Shown: positions 11,732 to 22,785 of the stretch, in pieces
Layout of the letters: every line of letters starts with the position of its first letter
Position numbering within the stretch: the first letter of the stretch is position 1
Assembly: GCA_024291935.2 (NCBI GenBank)
Contig: CM044310.1
Span: 84,752,713-84,816,712 of the forward strand
DNA length: 64,000 nucleotides
Source of the DNA: Okapia johnstoni
Lineage: Eukaryota; Chordata; Mammalia; Artiodactyla; Giraffidae
Direction of reading: 5' to 3'
Notes under the pieces: generated by a model
Seen by the model: only the letters and a program-made list of their open reading frames with translations
Database searches by the model: none
Told to the model about the DNA's origin: nothing
Made by a program: the position numbers and the translations under genes

Positions 11732-12005
11732 TAGGACTTCCCCGGTGGCACGGTGGTTGAGAATCTGCTGCCAATGCAGGGAACACAGGTTCTATCCCTG
11801 GTCCTGGAAGATTCTACCTGCTGCAGAGCAACTGAGCCCATGAGCCACAACTGCCGAGCCCAGGTGCTCTGGAGCCTGTGCCCCACAACAAGAAAAGCCA
11901 CTGCAGTGAGAAGCCCGCGCTCCACAGTGAAGTGACACCTGCTCTCACCGCAACTAGAGCGAGCCCGTGTGCATCATAAAGGCCCAGCACAGTCAAAAAT
12001 AAATA
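11732..12005 (+). mobile_element. CHR-1-type SINE
   Basis: 'aggacttccccggtggcac' head, 'ccacaacaagaaaagccac' middle and 'agtcaaaaataaataaaa' tail. Complete long form. Confidence 0.88.
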
Positions 12006-12214
12006 AAAAATGTTTTAAGAATCACATATAAAGCTAAAACATTATACAAATATGGCCTCTTTAATGGAAGAAACAAAAATGCTTGTTACTTCCTTATACT
12101 TAACACTTTCGAAAGGTCCTAGCCAGGGCTATATGAAAAAAAATAAATTCTATATACTTTTCTCACTGCATATCCAATTGAGAACTATATTATTATCTTT
12201 TGTTTCATTTACAT

Positions 12215-12739
12215 TTTATAATAAGTATTTCTATTTTTAATTTTTTTTTTTTTGGTTGCACCACACAACTTGAGGAATCTTAGTTCCCTGATCACAGATT
12301 GAACCCAGGCCACGGCAGTGGACACAGCAAGTCCTAACCATTTGGACCACCAGGGAACTCCTCCTTTTCATTTCTTTAACCTTTTTTTTATTGAAGTACA
12401 GTCAATTAACAATGTTGTACTAGTTTCAGGCATACAGCAAAATGATTCAGTTACATATATGTGTGTATATATATGTTTAGATATATGCACATATTTTCCA
12501 ATTCTTTTCTCATACAGGTTATAACAAATTATTGACTACAGTTCCCCGTGCTATACTGTAGGCCCCTGTTGTTTACCTGTTTTATGTATAGTAATGTGTA
12601 TATGTTAATCCCAAATTCCTAATTTGTCTCTCCTCCTCCTACCCCTACCCTCTGCTACCCCCTTTAGCAGCCATAAGTTTGTTTTCTGTGTCTGTGAGTC
12701 CATTTCTGTTTTGTAAATAAATTTATAATGAGTATTTCT
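12215..12739 (-). mobile_element. L1 3' end plus CHR SINE bracketed by one target duplication
   Basis: The near-identical 18-mers 'ttataataagtatttct' (12214-12232) and 'ttataatgagtatttct' (12722-12739) bracket a CHR SINE (minus, 12238-12362) and an L1 3' UTR (minus, 12382-12720; 'ttattgaagtacagtcaatt', 'ctgtaggcccctgttgttta'). The simplest reading is one L1 insertion whose poly(A) tail later received the SINE. Confidence 0.7.
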
Positions 12740-14140
12740 AAAAAAAGAGGTCTATGGACTCATGAAGAGGACTATGGACTCAGAATGTAAATAGCTCTAT
12801 GACAATTTTAGCTGCATTTTATAAACATTTGTAAATATTAAGCATTTTTTTATCTGGATCACCTGGATAGCCACCTTTGACCTAACTCTCCCCACACAAC
12901 TTCTGTGACTAAGTTGGGCACTGAGTTAATAGTGATCTATCCAGGAAAAAGTAGAGGACTACTTCATTTTCAAAAGGTGTTTTCAACAGGAAACCAAACA
13001 GTGACATGGCAAACTTGCTATGAAAGTTGCACAGTAGTTAGAATGGGAACATCTTATGTGAGAACTGAATCATCACTGAGCCCATAAGAATGAAAGAATC
13101 TCCACCTGGCAAAAACCTGACCATAGCAGCGTGACCTAGATGCATTCCATGTGTGATAGTGTGGTTTCTGCAAAGCTATGTCTTCTATCACCTTAAATTA
13201 ATGTTGCCAATTAAATGTTTTTTAATTTTTAGTTTTCTTTTTATTTAATGTACAATTAAACAAATTTATTTAATTTCATCACACATTAAATAAAAAGAAA
13301 ATTACAAATTTATTTTGGTTTTTATATGAGCAGAAATCTTAAATTGAAGGAATATATATACAACATTTAATATTTATACTTGTTTATACTTGTACAGGTA
13401 ACATAATTAAGCTATTTTTTAAAATTTCTAATGAAGTAATAGGACCTATGAAGATTTTGCAACTTGCATGAAAATCAGTAGGGAGTGAGTGATTTTAGTG
13501 CTATATTTATAATTGCATTATTAGATTTGAAACACCTTTAAATTTCAAGAGTCTGGATTTAACTGACAAGGAAACATGTGAGAAGCAATGGAAATGGATT
13601 GTAAATGTCAGCATCATGTTTGATCATACCAAGGTGACCTTAAAATGCCATCTTATCCACTTTAATTTAACAAGGCTGATTTCCTAAAATATCAAATATT
13701 TGATATAACCAAGAATATATATTGAACTACTGGAACAAATAGCTAGAAGATATTTTAGTTGTCCCACTTGAAAAAAGCAAGATGTAGGCAAACTCTTCTC
13801 AACATAGATGGCAGGGGGAGACTAGTTCTCCTTAGGTGGAAAATTTTATCTTTCCTCTTCATTGAAAGCTGAGCAAGTCAACCTTTCCCAGACATAGAGA
13901 ACATTTTCCTTTACAAGATTTAATCTAAGGGCCACTGTTCCCCCAAATGCCTACCATCAACATGTCGTTCCTTTATTCAGATATCCCAGCTCCTCTTTTT
14001 TAAAAATGCAGTTTCCCTGGGAAGAACTGGCACATTAAATCCCTAAAATCTTAATGAACAAGCATTAATCAAATTACTTTCTTCCCTGAAATAATAGGCT
14101 GCACTTTTAAAAATGAAAAGAAAGAGCTAAAAATAAGTAA
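12740..14140. other. AT-rich stretch, no gene; contains a hairpin
   Basis: No coding exon or named repeat is recognised. The one clear structure is the inverted repeat at 13231-13303, listed separately. Frames such as the one at 12905-13087 have no recognisable motifs. Confidence 0.35.
13231..13303. repeat. AT-rich inverted repeat (21-bp arms, 31-bp loop)
   Basis: The arm 'gttttctttttatttaatgt' (13232-13251) pairs with 'acattaaataaaaagaaaat' (13283-13302). 20 of 21 positions of the full arms (13231-13251 and 13283-13303) are complementary. The loop is also AT-rich. It could be a decayed MITE or a chance hairpin; no target duplication is evident. Confidence 0.85.
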
Positions 14141-14144
14141 TATT

Positions 14145-14565
14145 TTTAATGATCATTTATTGACAGCTAATTTCTTATCAGATAATATAGGAGCTTTATG
14201 TACACTCTAGTTCCCATAATCCTTTAAAGAAGGTTCTATTTGCCCATTTTACAAATGGTGGTTTAGTCAATAAGTCGTGTCCGACTCTTGCAACCCCATA
14301 GACTGTAGCCCACCAGGCTCCTCTGTACATGGGATTTTCAAGGCAAGAATACTGGAATGGTTTGCCATTTCCTTCTCCAGGGGATCTTCCTGACCCAGGG
14401 ATTGAACCCAGGTCTTCTGCACTGCAGGCAGATTCTTTACCAACTAAGCTACCGGGGAAGCCCATTTTACAAATGAAGGAACTAAAATAGAGTATGAACC
14501 CCAGTCATAAGTCTGCTAAGGAGTCAGGATTTGAACTCACATCCTGCTCCAACGCCTTCCCTCTG
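14145..14565 (+). mobile_element. MIR SINE split by a Bov-tA
   Basis: The left half 'gatcatttattgacagctaa' to 'cccattttacaaatg' and the right half 'cccattttacaaatgaagga' to 'ggatttgaactcacatcctg' rejoin as one MIR once the SINE at 14258-14460 is removed. Confidence 0.78.
14243..14475 (-). mobile_element. Bov-tA SINE with perfect 15-bp target duplication
   Basis: Body 14258-14460. The exact repeat 'cccattttacaaatg' is at 14243-14257 and 14461-14475. It is a minus-strand full copy inserted in the MIR core. Confidence 0.95.
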
Positions 14566-14596
14566 CACCAGCTGTGTGTTCACAGAAAGTTAATGT

Positions 14597-14790
14597 AGGA
14601 CTTCTCCAGTGGTTCACTGTTTAAGAAGCCACCTGCCAAAGCACACATCCATACATGTGAATCTATTTGTCACACACACCACAACTAGAGAGTAGTCCCC
14701 GCTCACCACAACTAGAGAAAGCCTGTGCTCAGCAACAAAGACCCAGCACAGCCAAAAGTAAATAAACATATAAAAAAAATTTTTAATTGG
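14597..14790 (+). mobile_element. CHR-1-type SINE, internally shortened
   Basis: 'aggacttctccagtggttca' head. The B-box part is lost, then 'ccacaactagagaaagcct' and 'acccagcacagccaaaagta'. The A-rich tail ends near 14780. Confidence 0.8.
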
Positions 14791-14997
14791 CTACTGAGCA
14801 CCAAAAATAAATGTCTTTCGAATTACCATTTTGCTGAGAACAAATCCCGGTTGGGACATGCATCCTGTTCAGTTGACCTCATCCCAAAAAATTTTGTCTG
14901 AAATGGGGTTCAATCATTGAGGAGAAATTTCTCACCCAAATAGTTTCTCTAGGACTTCTGAACATTGATTATCTGAATGGCTCAGTATTTCCACAGG

Positions 14998-15178
14998 TTG
15001 CTGCTGCTAAGTCGCTTCAGTCGTGTCCGACTCTGTACGACTCCATAGACGGCAGCCCATCAGGCTCCACCGTGCCTGGGATTCTCCAGGCACGAACACT
15101 GGAGGGGGTTGCCATTTCCTTCTCCAGTGCATGAAAGCGAAAAGTGAAAGTGAAGTCTTTCAGTCGTTAGGAGTCCAT
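14998..15178 (-). mobile_element. BOV-A2 SINE (truncated dimer)
   Basis: 'ttgctgctgctaagtcgctt' followed by 'cagtcgtgtccgactctgta', one full monomer, then the linker 'catgaaagcgaaaagtgaaa' and only the start of the second monomer. This linker marks BOV-A2, a bovid SINE built only from BovB-derived units. Confidence 0.88.
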
Positions 15179-15185
15179 ATATCCC

Positions 15186-15236
15186 CATTAGGAAAGAAAG
15201 AAAGAGAGGGAGGGAGGGAGGAAGAAAGCCAGGGAT
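15186..15236. repeat. Purine-rich (GAAA/GGGA) low-complexity tract
   Basis: 'aaagaaagaaagagaggg' followed by 'agggagggaggaagaaag': about 45 bp of nearly pure purine on the plus strand. Confidence 0.9.
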
Positions 15237-15656
15237 TGTGAGATTTCCAAGAGCTTTCTATATCTCTCAGAGAACTCCAGGGATCAACATCTGTGGATGG
15301 AAGAGGATAGAATCAGGACTGGGGAGGGTGGGCAGAGAGGGAAATTATACAGCAACGTAGTCCCATCAGAGCCTGGGTTAACCTAGTGGGGAGGTCTGGA
15401 ACCTACATGGTAAATCAGAGCTGTCCCACAAGGGGCTGAAATGCTTTATACTTCTGCCATGACCTGTCACTGGGTGTGGGCTTTCCTAGGAAAGGCAAGA
15501 AGGTTCTCTGCAGCTGAAGGAGCTGAGAGTCACAGGCTGCCTGCTAAGAACCCTCCCAGCTGCTGGGGAAACACATCCTTCTCTGAAAGGAGGGTCTGAG
15601 CGGTACATGTCAACATTCACCACAGTCCACACTTGTCACTGCTCAGATCCGCTTCA
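15237..15656. other. Unassigned stretch
   Basis: Repeat-free to my eye, with no gene and higher G+C than the neighbouring sequence. Confidence 0.3.
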
Positions 15657-15660
15657 TCAT

Positions 15661-15953
15661 TTTTTAAATTTTATTTACTTTTTTTATTTTTGGCTGTGCT
15701 GGGTCTTTGTTGCTGCTCTCAGGGTTTCCCTAGCTGTGGTAAGTGGAGGCTACTCTTGGTTGCGGTGTGTGGGCTTCTCATTGCGGTGGCCTCTTTTGTT
15801 GCAGAGCACAGGCTCTAGGCATGTGGGCTTCAGTAGCTGTGGCCCACAGACTAAGTTGCCCTGCGGCACATGGGATCTTCCCAGACCAGGGATGGAACTA
15901 TGTCCCCAGCATGGGTAGGTGGATTCTTAACCACTGGACCACCAGGGAAGTCC
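15661..15953 (-). mobile_element. CHR-1-type SINE, full length
   Basis: Reverse complement of the long CHR consensus: 'tttttggctgtgctgggtct', 'ttgttgcagagcacaggctc', 'catgggatcttcccagacca' and 'ggaccaccagggaagtccc'. Chance frames run through it, as is usual for this SINE. Confidence 0.92.
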
Positions 15954-16691
15954 CCACTTGATCAATTTCATTCAAGGATTGCTCCTCCAGGAGTCCAGTG
16001 GGCCTCCCTGGGGGAAACTCGGAGATGAAGGTTGGTGGAATGGAATACAGACTCCACCCCTGCAGCTGGTCTTGGAGCCACACTGATACTCATCATCTCC
16101 TTCCTCCATGATCCATTCTGAATTATCCTCAACTACCACCTGTGCAGGTCTCAGTGGACCACATCGCTGGACCCCATCACAGAAGGGGGTGAGCTCCTGG
16201 TCACTATGTCCTTCCCAGGCCAGGATGACCGCACATGTCCATTTACCATCACAGTTGAGGGAGGGAGTAGGAAGAGGCATCCAAGAGGATCATTGGATGC
16301 CACACATATTCCTCCATGCCTGTTGTAATGTCTCCTGATATCGAGGTCAAGTGCTTCTACCCAGTGGGAACTCCTTTCCTTGTATCACATTCTCTGGAGC
16401 AGAAGGAATCTGAAGTGCTCTGGCAGCAGCTACAGCATGTAGTTCAAAGGGATTCTTGCTGTGTCCTTTCTTCCCACCACCATGGAGAAGTCCTGCCAGG
16501 CAGTATGGTCACATGACTCACTGCACCACAGCCAGACTTGCTGCAGAGCCATTTCCTGCTGCAGGCACCACTTAAAGCTAGCAGTCCACCGTGACACCTG
16601 TTATACAGGCTACAGGAGGATTTTCCAGAATCTACAGTGGCTACCAGGCATTGGGCTTACTCCTTCATGATAAGATACAATAAGTAATTTA

Positions 16692-16866
16692 AAGATGCAA
16701 TAATTTGGGACTTCTCTGACATTCCAGTGGTTAAAACTTCACATTCCCAATGCAGGGGACACAGGTTCAATCCCTGTTTGAGGAACTAGGATCCTGCATG
16801 CCACAGCGGGCAGGCAAAAAATAAATAAAATTTTTAAATAAAAATAATTTTAAGATGCAATAATTT
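16692..16866 (+). mobile_element. CHR-2-type SINE with perfect 15-bp target duplication
   Basis: Body 16707-16851. The exact repeat 'aagatgcaataattt' is at 16692-16706 and 16852-16866. It is inserted in the pol fossil. Confidence 0.93.
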
Positions 16867-17255
16867 TTATTTTATTTTGGAAGGGATTTCTCAGTATTCC
16901 CCTGACTCCTGGATCCTTAAAAACTTAACTGATGTGTCAGGCCTCTGAATCTTTATAGGTTTTTTCCTCTTTTGCTCTGGAACGCATTCTCCATCATTCT
17001 AGCCGTTTCTTGCTCATCCAATCTGATTAGCATAATATCATCAATATAGTAAATCAATATAATATTATATAGGATTCCCAAGTGTCAGAATCTTTTTAGA
17101 CTATCTTATGACAGAGGGCAGGAGAGTTAAATAGCCTGGGGCAAAACTATAAATGTCTTTTGTTGTCTGTTGCTTATGAATGCAAAGTATTTCTGATCCT
17201 ATTTTCTGATTAAGATGAAAAGAACACATTCACCAAATTAATAGCTGTATACTAC

Positions 17256-17484
17256 GTAACTGAAGGGCTTCCCTCGGGGCTCAGTGGTAAAGAATCTGCC
17301 TGCAATGCAGGAGGCATGGGTTCGATCCCTGGGTGGGCAAGATCCCCTGGAGGAGGAAATGGCAACCCACTCCAGTATTCTTGACAGGAAAATCCCATGA
17401 ACAGAGGAGCCTGGCAGGCTACAGTCCATAGGGTTGTAAAGAGTGGGACATGACCGAGTGACAGCACACACACATGTAACTGAA
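17256..17484 (+). mobile_element. Bov-tA SINE with 9-bp target duplication
   Basis: Body 17265-17475, flanked by 'gtaactgaa' at 17256-17264 and 17476-17484. It splits the reverse-transcriptase region of the pol fossil, so the SINE is the younger of the two. Confidence 0.92.
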
Positions 17485-17775
17485 ACCATAATGTTAGGCG
17501 TTAGAAAAGATATCCATCCAACATGGTGGCTACAAGTGGGACTAGTACTTGGTTATGTTTGTGGAAGTCTATTGTCAGCCTCCAGAATCCACCTTGTTTC
17601 TCCAGGGGCCAGACTGAGGAGTTGAATAGAAACATGACAGGATCACCAGTACTTAGATCCTTAGGGGTGATGCTAATTTCCACCAACTCCCAATTCAGAG
17701 ATTTGATATTTTTATTTGCCATCATTGCCAAAGAAGAAAAGTGGGTTGACTTTTTTAATATTTTAAGAATGTAAC

Positions 17776-18344
17776 AGTGTTAATGGTACGTGATATTGTA
17801 AAAATCTTGAAGGTGTCCTTCGAATGATTAAAGTTGGGTAAACTTTAGGGCTAATGTAGCATACTGCCTTTCTAGAATTCACCCTTAATGGTGTGAATGG
17901 TTCCAAAATGCAGTACTGCTGTTACTCAGGTAAAAGCACTTCAGATTAGTCTCATTCCTAATTCTGTTTGTCACTTACAACTGAATGTCAGGCAATCTTA
18001 GATCATCTATTTTGTAGAGGAAATAGAAACCGAAATATCAGGACTGGAGTATCAATCAATTGAATTTGCTCTTCCTTTTACCAATTTGATTTTTTAAACT
18101 CCTGAGAGCAAAGAAGTTTCTGTAATCCTTATATCTCATCTCTCTGTCCATTTCTGAATGCCATGAGGAGCTATGCAAAAGGAAAAGAGGAAAAATGCAT
18201 TTCAAACATTCAGTGTTATTTTTACCACCTGTGGGAAAAAGAGCGTTCCAGAAAGCTCTAAAAGAAAAGATAAAGACCCATAGGATGTGTTTTCTGACCA
18301 AAGTCCTTAAGATAATACTCTTCTTCCCTCCTAATTCCTTGATC
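17776..18344. other. Unassigned; possible further ERV sequence
   Basis: No gene seen. It lies upstream (minus sense) of the RT fossil and could hold decayed protease or gag sequence, but I see no motif. The 138-codon minus frame ending in this area is partly SINE and looks like chance. Confidence 0.3.
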
Positions 18345-18346
18345 AG

Positions 18347-18539
18347 TGTGAAAGTGTTAGTCACTGAGTAGTGCCCATGGACCATAGCCCACCAGGTTCC
18401 TTTGTCCATGGAATTTTCAGGCAAGAATACCAGAGTGAGTTGCCATTCCCTTCTCCAGGTGATCTTTCCCAACCCAGAGATGGAACCCAGGTCTCCTGCT
18501 TTACAGGCAGATTCTTTACTATCTGAGCCACCAGGGGGA
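18347..18539 (-). mobile_element. Bov-tA SINE
   Basis: 'tgaaagtgttagtcactgag' tail side, internal core, and 'gagccaccagggggaa' head on the right. Confidence 0.9.
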
Positions 18540-19111
18540 ATCCTTCTCTCCTCCCCTCTAAATCCAGGTCAGGCCTCGGGATCCAGGTATCAAGTGGTAT
18601 CCTTTCCATGAGGCTTTTCCTGCCTATTCTAGTCCTGACATCTCTCCTTCTCTATTTCTCTATAGAGTTCACAATCGTAAACTACTATAAGAAGAATTAT
18701 AATAATACCATAATAGGTGTTTGTAATATGGGGGCTACTTAGCATCCTTTCCTTTTTTATAAAAGCTCTGCGGTTTCCTTGGGGGATAGACCTCTCTGAT
18801 GTGGGTTACAGTCTTCATAGGAGGGTAGTTCTTGATGATTACTTAAACCAAAAGGTCCAGTTCCTTCCTCTCCACAGCCCAGGACAGTGGGAATGAGGGA
18901 GACGCAGAGACCCATGACCTAAGCCCAATACCATCCATCATTCACAACTGGGACTTTGAGTCTTGAGTGCATTAGGCAAGAATGAAATGATTTCCAGGTC
19001 ATTTACCGCTATGTCCAGGGTATCTTGATCACTCTGGTCCTGCTGGCAGCTTTGTACTCATTTCCTTTGGCAACAGATTCATTTCCAAACACATTTCCAC
19101 ACAAACAGATT
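18540..19111. other. Unassigned stretch
   Basis: No repeat or gene recognised. It carries AT-rich ('taagaagaattataataata') and pyrimidine-rich parts only. Confidence 0.3.
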
Positions 19112-19583
19112 CATATTACCAAACATGTGGTGGCTTACAACAACAGAAATTTATTCTTTCACCATTCTGGAGGACAGGAGTCTGAATTCTACATCACAGG
19201 GCAGAAATCAAGGTGTCTGCAGAGATGTGCTCCCTCCAGAAGCTCTAGGAAAGAGTCTTTCTTGCTTCTTCCAGCTCCTTCCTCCAGTTACTGCCAGCAG
19301 TCCTTGGCTTTTTGCCACATCACTGTCCTCTTCAAGGCCAGCATCTTCAGATCTGTCTCTGCTCTGTTTCCACATACCTCTGCTCTGTATGCAGCGAATC
19401 TCCCTCTGCCCCTCTCTTATAAGGACACTTGTACTTGAGTTTAGAGCCCACACAGATAATCCAGGATAATCTCCTCACCTCAAAATACTTTTCAAATCTT
19501 CAAAGTCTCTGCCAGATAAGGTAAAATTTACAAGTCCTGGGAATTTGTTAATATTTTGGGGGGCCACCATTCATCTTGCAACA
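19112..19583 (-). mobile_element. MaLR-type LTR (MLT1-like)
   Basis: Reverse-complement LTR: 'gtggcttacaacaacagaaa' (the R/U5 end), 'attctggaggacaggagtct', 'cttataaggacacttgtact' and 'ggggggccaccattcatctt'. A solo or decayed copy with no internal sequence beside it. Frames on both strands through it are incidental. Confidence 0.62.
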
Positions 19584-19949
19584 GTCTTTGGCAAAAGTTT
19601 CTGAGATTTTTATGAATTGATCTGATATGGCCCTCAGTGTTTAGGACAGAAGAAGTTTATTTATGCCTATTTCCATTCATCTACATAGGAAGTAAATAAA
19701 AATGAGGAGTAAGATGGCAAAAGGAAATAAACTTACAAATTATCCCAGAATAATGTTCATCAAAGTAGAGGGACCCAGAACTTAGAATACAATTTGCCCA
19801 CACTCAGAGTCTCTTTCCCTAAAGCAAATATTTCCCAAATTTTAGCATTCACACAAAACTTCCAAAATTTTGCCTAAATAGAATATCAAGCTATATCCTG
19901 AATAGCATCTACATTATTATTTATCTAATACTTTTCATTAAAGGTACTT

Positions 19950-20212
19950 TCTTTTTTTAATTAATTTTTATTGAAGTTTAATTGATTTACAATGTTGTGT
20001 TAGTGTCTGCTGTACAGCAAAGTGAATCAATTACATATATACATATATCCACTCCTTTTTCAGATTCTTTCCCAGATAGGTTATTATAAAGTATTGAATA
20101 GAATTCCCTGTGCCATACAGTAGGTCCCTATTAGTTATCTATTTTATATATAGCGCTGTGTATATGCCAATTCCTATCTTCCTATTCCTTTATCCCTCCC
20201 CTGCCTTTTTTC
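19950..20212 (-). mobile_element. L1 3'-end fragment
   Basis: 'tttttattgaagtttaattg', 'tctgctgtacagcaaagtga', 'catacagtaggtccctatta' and 'ctattttatatatagc'. Artiodactyl L1 3' UTR on the minus strand. Confidence 0.82.
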
Positions 20213-20216
20213 TCTT

Positions 20217-20440
20217 GCTTCCCAAGTGGTGCTAATGGTAAAGAACCTGCTTGCCAATGCAGGAGACAAAAGAGAGGCAGGTTTGATCACTGGGTTGGGA
20301 AGATCCTCTGGAGGAGGTCATGGCAACCCACTCCAATATTCTTGCCTGAAGAATCCCCATGGACAGAGGAGCCTGGCTGACTGCAGTCCATGGGGTCGCA
20401 TAGAGTCAGACACAACTGAACAACTTAGCATGCACACATG
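20217..20440 (+). mobile_element. Bov-tA SINE
   Basis: Full copy with an expanded head ('cttcccaagtggtgctaatg') and an 11-bp internal insertion ('aaaagagaggc') after 'caggagac'. Confidence 0.9.
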
Positions 20441-20717
20441 CAACTATAAGCTTGTTTTCTACATTGGAAAGCCATTTTCTTTTTAATGTAAACGCTGTTT
20501 TAAAGAAAATTTTGTATCACTATTTAAAAAGGAAAGTAAACATCACCTATAATAGAAAAAAATACATGCTTAAAATTCCAGATAGATAGATATCGTGCTG
20601 CCTGCAAAGGCTGAGTCTGAGTCTCTCTTCGTAAAAAGGAAAATCTTGCAGGTGTTAGGTGTTAAAGGCTAGCACCCATCTGAGATTTTCTTCTTAGTAT
20701 AGTCAGAAGGATTAAAT

Positions 20718-20892
20718 GAGAACTGAAAAAGAATATGGCCAATATTTTATAATAACTATAAATGGAGTGTAACCTTTAAAAATTGTGAATCACTATATTG
20801 TACACCTGTAACATATAATGTTGCACATCAACTATACTCAATTTAAAAAATACTTTATAGCTAAAACAAAAAGAGAGAGAACTGAAAAAGAA
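20718..20892 (+). mobile_element. Short 5'-truncated L1 with perfect 16-bp target duplication
   Basis: The body is 20734-20876, only about 143 bp of L1 3' end ('attgtacacctgtaacatat', 'cacatcaactatactcaatt', A-rich tail). It is bracketed exactly by 'gagaactgaaaaagaa' at 20718-20733 and 20877-20892, which fixes both ends. Confidence 0.88.
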
Positions 20893-21144
20893 CAGCTGTG
20901 TCTCCATCCAATTCAACGTCATGTACGCCACCTAAAATAATAAGTCATTCACCACCTAAAATGTTCATAGAGAAGACTAAGAACCCCTGCCCTACTGGGA
21001 AAGGAGGACCTAAAATCTACCCAGCTCACTTCACCTTAAATTTCTATTTTATCCTTTGTCTTCTGTGTCTTTGGGGGTCTGTGATGAAAGTCATTCTCTC
21101 CCTCTCTACAGAGACATTGAGAAGAAGCATATTGGCTATTTAGT

Positions 21145-21310
21145 CACTCCTCAACCACTCTAGACCTCAGTTACCTCATCTGCAAAATGGGAGTTAATAA
21201 TAATACCTTCCATAGGGCTGTTATGAGGATTAAATCTATTAAGATATGGTAAGTATTTCCACACAATACATAGTAAATCCTGTGTCTGCTATAATAATGA
21301 CTATTATTTT
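21145..21310 (+). mobile_element. MIR SINE
   Basis: 'gacctcagttacctcatctg', 'caaaatgggagttaataata' and 'gctgttatgaggattaaatc' are typical of the MIR 3' half. Confidence 0.8.
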
Positions 21311-21542
21311 TCTCATCAATTAGATAAGTAGTTATTCATTGTCAGCATTGATTTTTGCCTTGTGCTAAAACTTTTTTAGACTGAAAGAGAAATAAGCCAT
21401 AATCTTTGCCTTCAATGAACTTGTAATTTTACCAGAGAGGTGAGAAAATAACAGACAAAAAAAATAAACAGTTCTATAGCAATTCTTAAAAGCCTATGCC
21501 AGAAACAAACAAAAAGATCACACTAAGCACAGATAAATACTG

Positions 21543-21856
21543 TACAAACATACCTCATTTTATTGAAACTTTGCTTTAATGTACTTCACAATTAATGCAT
21601 TTTTACAAATTGAGACTTTGTGGCAACCCTGCATAGAGCAAGTCTATCAGTGCCATTTTTCACAGTGCTATTTTTAATTAAGTTATGTACATATTTTCTT
21701 AGGCATAATGCTATCACACACTTCATAGACTAGAGTGGAAACACAACTTTTTTCGCACTGTGAAACCAAAAAACTCATGCCACTTGCTTTATTGCAATAT
21801 TTAAATTATCACCATGGTCTGGACAGAACCCACAGTATCCCCCAGATGAGCCTGCA
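21543..21856 (+). mobile_element. Tigger-type DNA transposon (non-autonomous, decayed)
   Basis: The left end 'caaacatacctcattttatt' and the right end 'cccagatgagcctg' are degenerate inverted repeats of the Tigger CAGGCATACCTC class. Inside are 'ttacaaattgagactttgtg', 'gcaaccctgcatagagcaag' and 'acttgctttattgcaatatt'. The left TA target base pair is intact (21543-21544); the right reads CA. Too short to hold a transposase. Confidence 0.75.
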
Positions 21857-22546
21857 TTGCTGCCTGCTGTCATTTCCATTTGCCTCCAAGGACCCATTTT
21901 TTACCCCTCCCCCTCTGTGCTTCCAAGCAGCTAATCCCTGTGGTCTGCGTCTTTGCCCTCTGCCTTCCGGTTAGAGGAGGCCAGTGAGAGGCACCAGCAA
22001 GAGATCAGCTGGTGAGAGGAGAAAAGGCCAGGATATTTCTCCCCTATTTCCCCTGCTGCAGAGCTGTGCCTCTGGCAATGGTTGCCTCTCCTCTGTGGCT
22101 CCATCTCTCCCAGATTCTAATCCTTTTCTTTTTCCCTCTTATTTCCCCAGCCTTCCCACTGTGATTGATCCCTAGAGACCTCAGCATCCTTGACTTCCCC
22201 TTAACTCTGCCCACACCTGGGGAAGTCAGCCCTTCCTAGAACTCTCTTTAGTTAAATCCTTTTGGAGGCAATTCTGCTTCCTGCCAGGACCACGACTGAT
22301 CCAAGAACTGTAATACATCAGGGATCTGAGAGTTATCTAATTCCTCTAAACACTCTGAAAACAAATATTAAGGAACATGAAGAGCTTGGTGTAGGAAATA
22401 AGGGTCATCCAGATTTTCTTTATTGGTCAAATTATCCTGCAGCAATACTAGTGATGGCAGCCACATTTTGAACACTCACTACATAGCAGGTCCTTTAAGA
22501 TGTCCTCGTCATGCCTTATCTCGTTTAACCCTCCCCAAACCCAGTG
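21857..22546. other. Unassigned, C+T-rich; possible old LTR
   Basis: Pyrimidine-rich sequence with 'ctgcttcctgccaggaccac' near 22270-22289 and 'taactctgcccacacctggg' near 22203, phrases I associate with an old mammalian repeat I cannot name. No gene. Confidence 0.3.
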
Positions 22547-22785
22547 AGGGCTTCCCAGGTGGCACTAGGGGTAAAGAACCCACCTGCCAGTGCAGGTGAC
22601 TTAAGAACCACGGGTTCTATCCCGAAGACAGGAAGACCCCCTGGAGGAGGGCATGGCAACCCACTCCAGTATTCTTCCCTGGAGAATTTCCGTGGACAGA
22701 GGAGCCTGGCAGGCTACAGTCCCTGGGGTCCCAGAGAGTCAAACACAACTGAAGCGACTTAGCTTGCACGCGTGCACATGTCATG
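22547..22785 (+). mobile_element. Bov-tA SINE
   Basis: The long-head variant ('ggcttcccaggtggcactag'), with full core and tail 'aagcgacttagcttgcacgc'. Confidence 0.92.

Larger units (their letters stand above)
15965..17775 (-). pseudogene. ERV-L-like retroviral pol fossil, interrupted by two SINEs
   Basis: On the minus strand three pieces occur in retroviral order. A reverse-transcriptase front part (17731-17501) includes a frame reading GGFWRLTIDFHKHNQ. The middle RT reads TFIVLPQ near 17150. The catalytic box YYIDDIML is encoded at 17051-17028 and followed by LDEQETARMMENAF. The far end (16280-15990) contains EWIMEEGDDEYQ and resembles the C-terminal tail of ERV-L-type pol. The distance from the box to the tail is too short for a full RNase H and integrase, so much is deleted. 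Stops and frameshifts occur throughout; it is non-functional. A CHR SINE (16707-16851) and a Bov-tA (17265-17475) landed in it. I saw no gag, env or paired LTRs. The RT call is firm; the ERV-L assignment is an inference. Confidence 0.7.

Noticed and set aside
17265..17475. tRNA gene suggested by the B-box 'gggttcgatccc'
   Set aside because: This and all similar hits are the tRNA-derived heads of Bov-tA or CHR SINEs. No cloverleaf with a proper anticodon arm and acceptor stem is present.
18056..18472. 138-codon minus-strand frame as a possible gene
   Set aside because: The first third is Bov-tA sequence and the remainder shows no domain or signal I recognise.
19025..19469. Overlapping 114-137-codon frames on the plus strand
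   Set aside because: They run through the MaLR-type LTR in two frames at once, with a third frame on the opposite strand; typical of LTR sequence, not of a gene.
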